From assembly GCA_011033025.1 (NCBI GenBank), contig WFMF01000442.1, positions 86,632 to 150,631 of the forward strand: a DNA stretch of 64,000 nucleotides, written 5' to 3'. Position numbers and translations under genes: made by a program. The notes under the pieces are model-generated. The model ran no database searches and was not told where the DNA came from. It was given only the letters and a program-made list of their open reading frames with translations. Source of the stretch: Beroe forskalii (taxonomy: Eukaryota; Ctenophora; Nuda; Beroida; Beroidae). Positions 12,701-24,700 of this stretch are shown here, piece by piece; position 1 is the first letter of the stretch, and the number at the start of each line of letters is the position of its first letter.

Positions 12701-15700
12701 GTCGTCAAAAAACAATTCTTTTTACTTCTTTCCTTATTAAGAATTTCAGTGTTTTTGAATAAGTTGGTAGGTACCTTTGTCTTTCGATTTGCTATAAAAT
12801 CACAGTACTTTAGAGCCTTGTTAAGTTGATGGACAACTACCATGCTCTTACAGTCAACTTTTATAAACAAAGAAATATAGTGGACGCAACTCTTCACTTA
12901 CATAAACAAAGACTTCAATCTTTAACTTGATTTGTTATTGCCATTCTTCGATAAGTATATGACAACTGATCCATAAAATATCACCAGAAACGGACCATAT
13001 TGACCATAAGAAGAGTGAAGGGTCACAGCTGATACAATAAATGTAAGTCACAAGTAATATGCTGAAATATACTGTTGAATCACTATATTATGCAATCTTG
13101 CCTTCTTCTCTAACTTGCCACACGTGGTCATAATATCACGGTTTGCAGTTCACCTTGTTAGAAAACCTTTCAATGAAATTTAAATTTTGAAGGTACATTC
13201 TAACTTAGAATGTAACTTAAAAATTTGAATTTCCTAGAATTTCCAATCCACACAACATCATGTAAAAATTGAGTTTTTCCCTTCGTCAAATATTAGCCAC
13301 GGACTGGACCTACGATCTTTAACTCACTATCATTGACCATCATTGCATAATATCGTCTGCACTTTTTTCGTGTTAAAAAAAACAATTCTAATTTTATTGA
13401 ATCATTATACATACAATTTTGCAAACACAGAAACGCGCGCACAAAATGCTATATGATGATCTTGACGACATGCCAAGTGACCTAAATAATTTAAAATAGA
13501 ACGCAATATTATGAGTCACCAGATGCTTCTGTCGTCTAATGGGTGAAAAGGAAGAATATTATTAAAAATGGAGTTCGCAGAACACCTTAGTTCAGGATGA
13601 AACACCGTGCAAATTGATAAAATCAACACACATGTCAGATATAGTACATTATACATTCAAAAACAAAATACACACTGATAGTCATTATCTGCCATCAGGG
13701 CTTATCAGCTGAACACACTTTATTGTTTCTGATGAAATAGTGTTTCGATGGATTACTGCTAATCAAGTCCTTCATCTTTTTAACCAGTGTACCGTGCTCT
13801 AGTCTCTGCTCCTTAGTTCGATCCGGTGAAAGATAAACTCTGGAGTGCCTCTGTGAGTCTTTCAGTCGCTTGCTGTGAACCAGAGCAAACTCCACGTCAC
13901 CACGATTCTGACACTCGAGCCTGATTGGCCGTATCTTTCCTTCTTCTTTCTTGCCGAGTCTGTAACAGTCGATCGTCGCTGGCACTCGCACATTCATTGA
14001 GTGATAAACTTCATCAACTTTGGCTCCTATGTCCTCACCATCAAGTTCTGGGAGACCAAATATCATCAGGTTGTTTGACCTCCGCTCCTCGTCGTTAACC
14101 TTTTCAATTACCTGCTTTATAATACAACAAAATGTCCAAATGTCCGAGTTTTGCACTAAGGATGGATGACACCCTTCTACATTTCGCACTCTATCACTAT
14201 TTTCAACGGGCTTATACGTCAGCATATCCCAATTTGTTTATTTGCTTATTCTGTTTGTTCGTAACGTCTTCGTTTTTTTGTTGTAAAATGGAACTTGTAT
14301 TCTAAAACTTATATTTTGGCAACTTGCCAGCCCCACCGTGGCTCTACAAACAAAGATGAAAATAAGCATTTTTCAAACTATTCGGAGTTTATTCAATCTT
14401 ACACTATATAGGAGAAGTAAGGTGATAATTGAGCCCACGTGGGTTTACAAACAAACAAGTCAGGTTAAGATGATAATCATTAATAGCATGATTTTCGAAT
14501 ATTTCCCGTATCATATTTGAAACTTTTCAACTTACTCCCTCAACCCACCTTTAAATTTTAATGACGCTCCACATACCTTTAATAACGCTCCACATATCTT
14601 TGATGACGCTCCACATGGCGTCATCCAGCGCCTCCCCGGACGATGTCCTGTGGAAGAGCTCGAACTCCTGTCTGCTGAGGAGTCTGTCTCCGTTCAGATC
14701 CAGACAGTGGAACACGTTCTCTAGCACCTTCCTGAAACATTCGGCAATTTTACCTTATTTTGGGGGCATAAGTGTTGGAAATTATTTATCATCAATAGGC
14801 TGTTGTATACCTATTTTTAAAATTATGGCAACAAATACGATACGTATTTTTCCTTCTCCGATGACCTTTTGTTTAACGAAAAGTTATTGAAAGGCTATGG
14901 GTGTGGACAGTGGACAGTAGAACCCGTTCTCTAGCACCTTCCTGGGGAGCAAGGTTGTTTAAAATAAAAAAGTGCAGCAAAAAATAAGATACGTATTTTT
15001 TCTGAAAATTTCCGTATTTTTTTGGGAGTGCAATTATCAGTAAAAATACATCGTTCAACTTTTATGAATATTTTTGTTGCCATGTGTACAAAAACGTCGT
15101 GTAAATGTTGACAATATCAAGAAGGCGAAGGGGTCAGACAATGTCTGACAAGACTTTCTTCGGTAGCGCACCGCGCGCGTACTTTTTATAGAATTTAACA
15201 ACCCCTATTCAGACCTTTTGACATTTCTTGATACGTATTTTTGAGAAAGGTACGCGTATTTTTCTGCAGGAACCAATACCCCGTACTTTTTCTCGATTTT
15301 TGCACGTATTAAACAACTCTGTCCAGGGAAGGGCGTTGCTAGTTACATAATACATTCGTCTAAAATCTAAGAGAGGTTAAAATTCGGAATAATTTGGTAT
15401 GAAGTAACAGAGAGTGCAAATTCTTTGTAATTAGTAAGGGTCTGACTGTAACCCCCTGTGAACTAAATAGTATAGTAGGTTTGAGAACGTTTTTCGGTAG
15501 TTCATAGGCCATAGATGCACCAGAAAAAAACTAACAAACTTCTGAGTTGGGCAACCCCCTTTTTTGGACCCCTTTTCTTTCAAAATGGGGCAAAAACTTT
15601 GACTGGTAATATCTCAGCTTCTGATTGAGATACGAAACCAATTAATACACCAAACTATGCAGAATGAGCACATTATGGGGGGTAGAGCATAGTTTCTAAG

Positions 15701-18700
15701 TCGAAACCCCTTTAGTTTTCGAGTTATGGACGAAAAACCCCTTTTTAGCCCTACACGTATGACCAAAATTTCCCCTTTTTCAATAAATGAAAACAGAAGA
15801 TCGTAGAGACCTCAACAAGTACACTAGGGTATGCAGAATGAGCACATTATGGGGGGTAGAGCATGGTTTCTAAGTCGCAACCCCTTTAGTTTTCGAGTTA
15901 TGGACGAAAAACCCCTTTTTAGCCCTACGCGTATGACCATAATTGCAGCTTTTCAATGAATGAGAACAGAAGATCGTAGAGACCTCAACGAGTACACTAG
16001 GCTATGCAGAATGAGCACATTATGGGGGGGTAGAGCATAGTTTCAATGTCGTTACCCCTTTCGTTTTCGAGTTTTGGACGAGGAACCCCTTTTTAGCCCT
16101 ATGTGCATGACCAAAATTGTCCCTTTTCAATAAATGGGAACCGAAGATTGTAAAACTTCAGACAAATTGGACCTGGTCCTTTATTTCAACAGCATCAGGA
16201 GTATCGTCAAGATTGAAATAACTTCGCCAGTGGGGGTCAGTGGTGTAGTGGTATCGATTTTTGGACGGGATCGAAAGATACTGAGTTTGAATCCTGGCCA
16301 GCACCACTAAGCTAAGGGTGAGAGATTTTTTTGAGCCTATGCAGCCCGACGGTTTACTCAGCCGAGCGCACAGGAAACTGTGCGGAAGGGTGAATTAGAA
16401 GCTGGCCATTGCAGCGAAGTCTCGGGCAAATAAAGTGTGGATTTCAATTCCTTAACCGTCACTTGCTTGATTACTTTGATCTTCGATTCCTGTCATTGGC
16501 TGTACAGCAGTTGGAATAGAAGTAAAACCTTCCAGATGAAAAAGCTGAAGAAAGCAGAGAAAAATGACGGAGTATCTCCATCAAAAAATCTAAGTACGAG
16601 AAGCTAACGGAAAATATTCATGAGGCTGGCACATGAAAGCCAATGACCTACTTACCGTAGAAGTTCCAATGACCTTACACATTTTGTGTTTTCGGAGTTA
16701 TTTCTGAAACTGAAAGCCGCTTTTCATTGAATCAGGGAGGATTTACAAAGGTAGGTATATACAATATAGTTTGACTATTATTATAGATTAGAATTGAAAC
16801 TGCTGAGAAAGATAACCGGCGATTATTACATCGGTTTGAATATCTTGAACATAGTACATACCCTATAAACTCGTAACATACCCCTATGAACTCGTAGCAT
16901 ACCCCTCTGAACTTGTAACATACCCCAATGAACGTATTGATCACAGACCCCTATGAACTAATGAACTTCTATGAACTTGCTACATACCCCTATGAACTTG
17001 TAACCTGGATTTGTGTTGAACTGTTGAGACAGACGTCTATGAACGGCTTCACATAAGTTAATAATATCCCTGATCCTATTCCAATGCTTTTTCAGCTTCC
17101 GGCTGGTGCATGTCTATGGCCAACAACTGACTTGTTTGCAGAGCAACTTCATCCATCACAATCTGTCGTGTTAAAATAAACAACATTGCCAGGGGACAGG
17201 GAAAGGGGAGAGGTGCTCGTTGCACATATTACGTTCACATCCCCACACCGCTACATTCAAGTGCTTGAAAGCTTGAAGTTGAGTTATGGGAACGGTGTTA
17301 TTCCTGCATAAATGATCCTTGTATCCAAATAATAATGCATCCCTCATCTCTACTATATACACTATACAGATGAGTAGATGTCTGAGTTGCCCACAGGCCA
17401 GGTCTCACTGGAACTATGTAAAAAAAGAACCGCCAAGGGGTTTCTTCTGGAATCTGGTCAAAGTAAAGATCACACCGGGAGCTTGTGCACGTAACATACA
17501 CAAGCCCCCATAGACCCCAGAAATATGGACGGTAGGTTATGGGGAGCAATACCAGATTTCATCAAGTACTCTCCATGGGTGATGCCCAGGTCACTGTGTT
17601 GCGGCATATCCAGATGAAATGGGAACACCGCATTGTTAGCCTTGAGAATCTTTATGACAGCATGTTTCCATCCTGATAAGACAATCCAAGCTTCCTATAG
17701 AAATAGTTTGTCCGTTTTGCCACATATCCTCTGGTCCCAACTTCTACGGTAAGTAGGTCATTGGCTTTCATGTGCCAGCCTCATGAATATTTTCCGCTAG
17801 CTTCTCGTACTTAGATTTTTTGATGGCGATGCTCCGTCATTTTTCTCTGCTTTCTTCTGCTTTTTCATCTTGAAGGTTTTACTTCTATTCCAACTGCTGT
17901 ACAGCCAATGACAGGAATCGAAGATCAAAGTAATCAAGCAAGTGACGGCCAAGGAATTGAAATCCACACTTTATTTGCCCGAGACTTCGCTACAATGGCC
18001 AGCTCCTAATTTACCCCTTCCGCACAGTTTCCTGTGTGCTCGGCTGAGTAAACCGTCGGGCTGCATAGGCTCGAGAAAAATCTCTCACCCTTAGCTAAGT
18101 GGTGCTGGCCAGGATTCGAACTCAGGATCTTTCGATCCCGTGCAAAAATCGATACCACTACACCACTGACCCCCACTTGCGAAGTTAGTTCAATCTTGAC
18201 GATATTCCTGGTGCTGTTGAAATAAAGGACCAGGTCCAATTTGTCTGAAGTTTTACAATCTTCGGTTCTCATTTGTTGAAAAGGGGCAATTTTGGTCATA
18301 TGTGTAGGGCTGAAAAGGGGTTTTTCGTCCATAACTCGAAAACTAAAGGGGTTACGACATTGAAACTATGCCCTACCCCCCATAATGTGCTCATTCTGCA
18401 TAGTTTGGTGTATTTATTGGCTTCGTATCTCAATCAGAAGCTGAGATATTGCCATTCAAAGTTTTTGCCCCATTTTGAAAGAAAAGGGGTCCAAAAAAGG
18501 GGGTTGCCCAACTCAGAAGTTGGTTAGTTTTTTTCTGGTGCATCTATGGCATATGAACTACCGAAAAACGTTCTCAAACCTACTATACTATTTAGTTCAC
18601 AGTTGGTTACAGTTCTGGGCACATACGACCCTTACTAAATTAAGAAAATGAACTTATAAAGAGTTTCCGCCCTGAGCGTACGTAGGCACTGGATATTATA

Positions 18701-21700
18701 TTCTGTAAATTCAGTATCAAAAACGTGCAAATGGCGGTCATATGTGGGAATTTTAGAAGCTCTTTCTCACGACATCTACGTTATGTGTCGGATCATTTCC
18801 GCGCATTTGATTATAACTTTGAACTTTCAGAGCATTCGAGGTCTATAACAAAGCGATATCCATTAGCAAAGTCATTGGAGACTCACAGATCGGGTAATGG
18901 GATATTTAGGAAAATAGAATGTCGCTAATAGTTTGTGGTCTTTTTATAAGAGGACTTCAATTCTCTTCGGATATCATTCTGGCTTTGTTCATGTTCATTG
19001 TTCGTGCGGTCGCCGGTCATGCACAATGCACATTATTTAATAACAAATTTTTTGATGACCCTTTGCATAGCATGTTATGAAAATTGCAAGATCTCAACGA
19101 ATACTACGATTGAAGCAAATTTACCTAACCAGGATATCGTCAAACATCATAATTCCCATTGTCAGAGACATTAATGTCTCTGGCAATGGGAATTTCGATT
19201 AGAATTCAATTGAATTCTAACCGATATTCGATCGTAAGTGCTCTAGTGCCACGACGCTCATTATTCTATTATTATATCTTGATCTTTGCCATTGCCATTA
19301 AAACGAAAGTGATTGTATTATAGCAAGATTAAATTGAATGCTATCTCTCGACTGTTCATTTTAAAATAAATCATTATTATTCTTCAATCGCGCACTGAAT
19401 ATAATAGACGACTGGTTATGAAGTTATTCCAATATGTGTAGTTTCACAAAAGCTAAATATCGCACAATTGATTTTTGGTCGAGCTGCTCTTGTTAAATCA
19501 GCTTGAACTGACGCACTGCATACGGTCTAGTTGCTGTCTATTTTAGAATGGAGCTGGAGAGAGAATAGGAAATAATGATAAATGGAATAAAAAAACGGTG
19601 CTGAAATACGAAAATAATAGAAAGTGGGTGGAATAGGATTAAATTGGCTAAGATATGGAGAGGCACGGAAAAGAACACGAATAATAAACACACCGCACTG
19701 CATACTTGTGCAAACATTTCTATTCTAAGTTTGAGTGAGATCGCTGTAATGAGCTTAACCTGGTGAGCTCAGTGAATGTCCTTGCTAAACGACATGTCAA
19801 ACAAGAAACTCATGAAGATGAGCTAGATTTGTTTATACAAATTATTTTTCTCAACACAAACCCAGACTAACTTGTCCAGCATGAGTCTGTGAAAGTTATG
19901 ACCTGTAGTTGATGAAGGGTCAAAAATTTGAAAAAGCACAAACCGTACACACCGAGTGGCCGAAAATCGAAAAATCTATTACAGAATCAGAATTTTGAAT
20001 TTGATGTCTGCACTCTGCACTACTGGTCCTTTTGTGTTTTTTCCACTTTCAGCACGGCTTTACCAGAACTGACAGTTTCATATTATTGCTCAGTTGCTTT
20101 ATTCAATTATTTCAAGATGTGAACAGATGCCTACTGACTTACTGAGCTGGTCAATATCTGGGTTGTATGAAAAATAATAGAATATAGTTTAATAGAATTC
20201 ACTTGATCAAATTAAATTTCTTATGACAGCCCTAAATAAAAGTTTAAAATATGAAATCAAATAAGAAGAGAAGCCAGCCAGAAAATCAATCAAAGTGTCC
20301 GTGACTTTCACATATGGTAGTCGATAGTAATTTTCACCTGCCCAGTAATGATATTGGCAGTCCAGTAGTTACAGGGGCAGTATGATTTATGAACTGAAGT
20401 TTGCGCTTCTTTCATGTGCACGTGGCTTAATTTTGCCGGCGTATAGAAATACAATTAACATGTCTGTATGCCGCCTAAAAAAGCCGCGCAAACTACAGTT
20501 CAAACTGTTAAGGACAGATCATGGGGTGTGCCACACCCTTCAAACTGTACGCTTATTTCGAGCCATTTTAATTAGGCACTACAGAGTGCTTCATCTATGC
20601 TGAGAAATTTATTCAGGGGTATTCATTTTCTACGCGAAATAATACAGTCTACTGTCCCGATAATACTGTCTTCAGACTCGGATAATTAAAATAAATCTGG
20701 GCTTCCGGACTTTATTACTTTGCTTTATTTCGTTAAGTGCAGTACGGAAGGCAGCAACACCCACCTTATACTGACGACGATAATCACATGATTTTCGAAA
20801 GCTCCTGATTTTATTTTTAAAACTCTATCGTATCATTGAACGTTTTAACTTGCTCCCTAACTTATACTTTTTATTAATTTCACAAATAGAATACGTCAAC
20901 AGCTGTAGCAACTGCCTCCTATTTCGTATATCAGAACCCTTGCGATAGCTCCATTTTCTTTGAGAGCAATATCGATAAATTTCACCGGCTGCGACGCTGA
21001 TAATTGTTTCCTGATATCTCTATAGTTCGTTGATAGCATTCACTCATCTCAGGTGCTATTGAACTCTTGACAATACAATGGCTCTGATAATATCGGATGA
21101 CTTCATGTCCATTAGCAACTGAAGTCGAATATGGCATATCTTAAGTTTCTGATGGACAATGGATATCTTTCATCCGATATCTTTCAAAGAACCAACTTGT
21201 CAACCATGATAATGGGTTCTGCTGAGCTCTATAATCGATGTATTATCTTATTATGAATTTGCGAATTGCTTATCATGTGATTTCCTTCGTTTATGATACC
21301 AAATGGACCAATCAGGATGTATTTTAGTTTCCTTGTATCTGACGTTGATAATGTTAGATACAACCATCTGATTGGTCCATTTGGTATCGCACACGAGAAA
21401 TCGCGGAATAGGCAATCGAAATCCAAGCAATCTGCCAATTCATAATAATCAAGACCGTAATACTTAACTTGAAAAGCAACACGACAATTTATCAGCTATT
21501 TATAAGTTAAGTTTTTCAGTTCATTGGCCGTAAATTTTCAGTATGTTAGCTGTATATAGGCTGATAGTCTAATTCATGGCTATACAGTCACAATTCACAT
21601 TCGTCGTAATAGCAATGGCCGTATGTTGGTCTATAATATGTAAGCCTTACATATTCCAGACAAAAGGAGAAAAAGCGGTGATGATCCATTAAAAAACCAC

Positions 21701-24700
21701 CAGATCTTCTAGGGATCAGGTTAAGGTTTTGAAGGTAAATAGGCAAACAGGTCGATACAGTCAAATATATTATGCTCATTTGAAGTGCAGAAGTGAGTCA
21801 AATTTATATAAGGCAGTTTACTTGGAAAGATTCAAACTTTTTTTATCAATAAATTGATCGTACATTGACAAGAATTGAATTCAATTTTGTTTACCTGTCA
21901 GCATCAGACAAAAAGTCGCAGCGTCATTTAATTGCATTCTCATCTAATTATCCCAATCGGTTCTCTATACGAACAAATTAAACCCACTTAGTTTAGCTAT
22001 AAGTTCTAACCATTCTAGATGCGAATAAGGAAGCCAGTGGTCCACTGATTTTTCATTGATTGTTTTTACTTTAATGAATAACATTTCAATATTATAAAAG
22101 CAAGCCGTTGTATAATGCGATTAAAAACCCGTTATTAATAGGGTGTTACCAATTAATGCGTTGCCGGAAAACCCATACGTTATAAATATCATCTCGATAA
22201 CTGGACAAGGTGTGTATGGAAAAGACACATGGCTCCGTTTCACAATTCGAACAAGCCCTGCCCTTTTCAGTGCTAGTTCTTCATACTATAATGCCCACCT
22301 GAGACTGTTTAGCTGTTAGGCGCTTTGCCAAATTGGTCAACAGTTTACAATTTTTATATGATTTGTCCATTTACAGCCCCACGCAGCGACTCTTGAGCTG
22401 CCAACCAGGGGCGTCGCAGGATTCAACTTTCACATGATAAACCCCTTCAAAATCTCCAAAAGTCTGTGAAAAAACCCTGCCCTACGAGCCGCAGTCTACC
22501 TTTCTATTATCAGAAATTTTATTATCAGAAATTTTATCTTTATGCCACTTCAAAATTATGGGAATAGTTACTGAGGAATAAAGTAACAATGCAATACCCT
22601 CTCATTTTGAGACCCTGGTTCCGCCCGAGCCGTGCGAGGACACCGTATAACTAACCTAGCGTCAGCACTGAGTTTGGCGTCCATATCATGGCACTAATTT
22701 GGCGACAGAACTGAGTTTGGCGTCCGTCTTGTACTAACCTGGCGACAGCACTGAGTTTGGCGTCCGTCTTTGCACTAACCTGGCGTCAGCACTGAGTTTG
22801 GCGTCCGTCTGGACACTAACCTGGCGTCAGCACTGAGTTTTGAGTCCGTCTTGACACTAACCTGGCGTAAGCACTGTGTTTGGCGTCCGTCTTGACACTA
22901 ACCTGGCGTCAGCACTGAGTTTAGCGTCCGTCTTGAACTAACCTGGCGTCAGCACTGAGTTTGGAGTCCGTCTTGACAGGAACCTGGCGTCAGCACCGAG
23001 TTTGGCGTCCGTCTAGCACCTTCCTAGCGTCTGCACTGAGTTTGGAGTCCGTCTTGACACTAACCTGGCGTCAGCACTGAGTTTGGAGTCTGTCTTAACA
23101 CTAACCTGGCGTCGGCACTGAGTTTTGAGTCTGTCTTGACACTAACCTGGCGTCAGCACTGAGTTTAGAGTCCGTCTTACACTAACCTGGCGTCAGAACT
23201 GAGTTTGGCGTCCGTCTTGAAACTAACCTGGCGTCAGCACTGAGTTTGGCGTCCGTCTTGACACTAACCTGGCGTCAGCACTGAGTTTGGAGTCCGTCTT
23301 AACACTAACCTGGTGTCAGCACTGAGTTTAGCGTCCGTCTTGACACTAACCTGGCGTCAGCACTGAGTTTGGCGTCCGTCTTGAAACTAACCTGGCGTCA
23401 GAACTGAGTTTGGCGTCCGTCTTGACACTAACCTGGCGTCAGCACTGAGTTTTGAGCGTCCGTCTTGACACTAACCTGGCGTCAGCGCTGAGTTTGGCGT
23501 CCGTCTTGACACTAACCTGGCGTCAGCACTAAGGTTTGGAGTCCGTCTTGACAGGTACGGGTGTCACAGGAAGGTTGGGCTCGTTGACGAAGTTACAGCT
23601 GGTGGTGTGGGTTTGTAGGACGTACTCTCCAGGAACCAGCGTAGCTTCCAGCGACACTCTGTGGGAGATGAGGGTTCATTGTCAGGGGATAGAATGGTGA
23701 GTTGTTGAGGTCATCCTCATGGTTTAGATTGTTGAGTTGATGACGTCATATTCATGGCTTAGAGTTGCGATTAAACCCATATGTGCGCGCAACATATTAT
23801 GAGTGCACATGGATTGATCAATAAAAACGCGCATAAATACTGTAGCTGTACCTTAACTTTCTCCACAGAAATTTCTGTAAAAGGTTAATTGGGCGCACTG
23901 CAAAATGCGCGTCTTTATCAATCCCTTCATCGATGATATGCACAGTTTGCATGTGCTTATGTCAATCTTTGAATTGGGATATTAGTATTTTGTGGTGAGC
24001 TAATGATTATATTGAAATCGGATTAAAATTATTTATCCCTCCAGAGAAATCCAGATGTGATATTTTGGTGAGTTTTTCTATTAAAAATTGCCAGGAATAA
24101 TAAATAACCCCCACAAAATGCTGCAAATTTCATATTTAATTTCAAATATCAGAATATCATTACTCCCGCTCAGTCGCTCACTTAAAACCATCATATCTTC
24201 CAGTATGTGTTCAGAGGACCATTATACTATTAAATTGTGGATCTTTTAAATTTAATGAAGTTAATGGCCTCAATCAGTATGAATGCATGATACTACTGCT
24301 AGAAGATTTTAAATGAACGCGCATTTACGCAGTTTTAGATAGTTGCGTGGTTTAGGTTGGTTTCAAATTCGTAACACTCATGCTACAAAAATTGCATCAA
24401 ATTTCTAAGAATTTGATCAATCTCTCCGTATATACTTCACGTATAAGTAAACAGATGAAGTAATGAGTAAGTGGGCTTATTTTGGCAATATCAAAACAAT
24501 CACCTGTAACCAGTGACACGTTTGAATCAACGTTATGACCCGTAACTGCATACTTGGGAGTTGGATGAATATCTATGAGAGGCAAAGTTAAATATTCGGT
24601 ACTCTCTTTTTGGCTCGGCAAAGCAAGACGATTTTCAAGATGGGTTCTGAAATGTTTCGCTTCGGGGAGCCGAGGAGCAATTTTGAAAATTACACATACT

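Larger units (their letters stand above)
15431..18638. mobile_element. 3.2-kb foldback element with tRNA-like cores
   Basis: The ends are inverted repeats TTAGTAAGGGTC and GACCCTTACTAA. The arms (about 15431-16667 and 17737-18638) are mirror copies. The left arm has three tandem copies of a unit of about 175 bp where the right arm has one. Each arm contains a tRNA-like segment with A and B boxes. The spacer holds a 21-bp minisatellite and a decayed coding fragment. I could not settle a target-site duplication. Confidence 0.75.
18640..22649. other. Gene-free intron stretch
   Basis: AT-rich sequence of the EFCAB7 intron between 14731 and 23517. Apart from the palindromes listed separately, no frame with splice context was recognised. 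Confidence 0.5.

Noticed and set aside
16231-16310. Functional tRNA gene
   Set aside because: A and B boxes are present, but no convincing anticodon arm; the duplicate sits in a foldback, so a SINE-type relic is more likely.
22650-23545. CRISPR-like look of a regular repeat array
   Set aside because: There are no unique spacers; units are directly adjacent, the context is an animal intron and each unit matches the neighbouring exon end.
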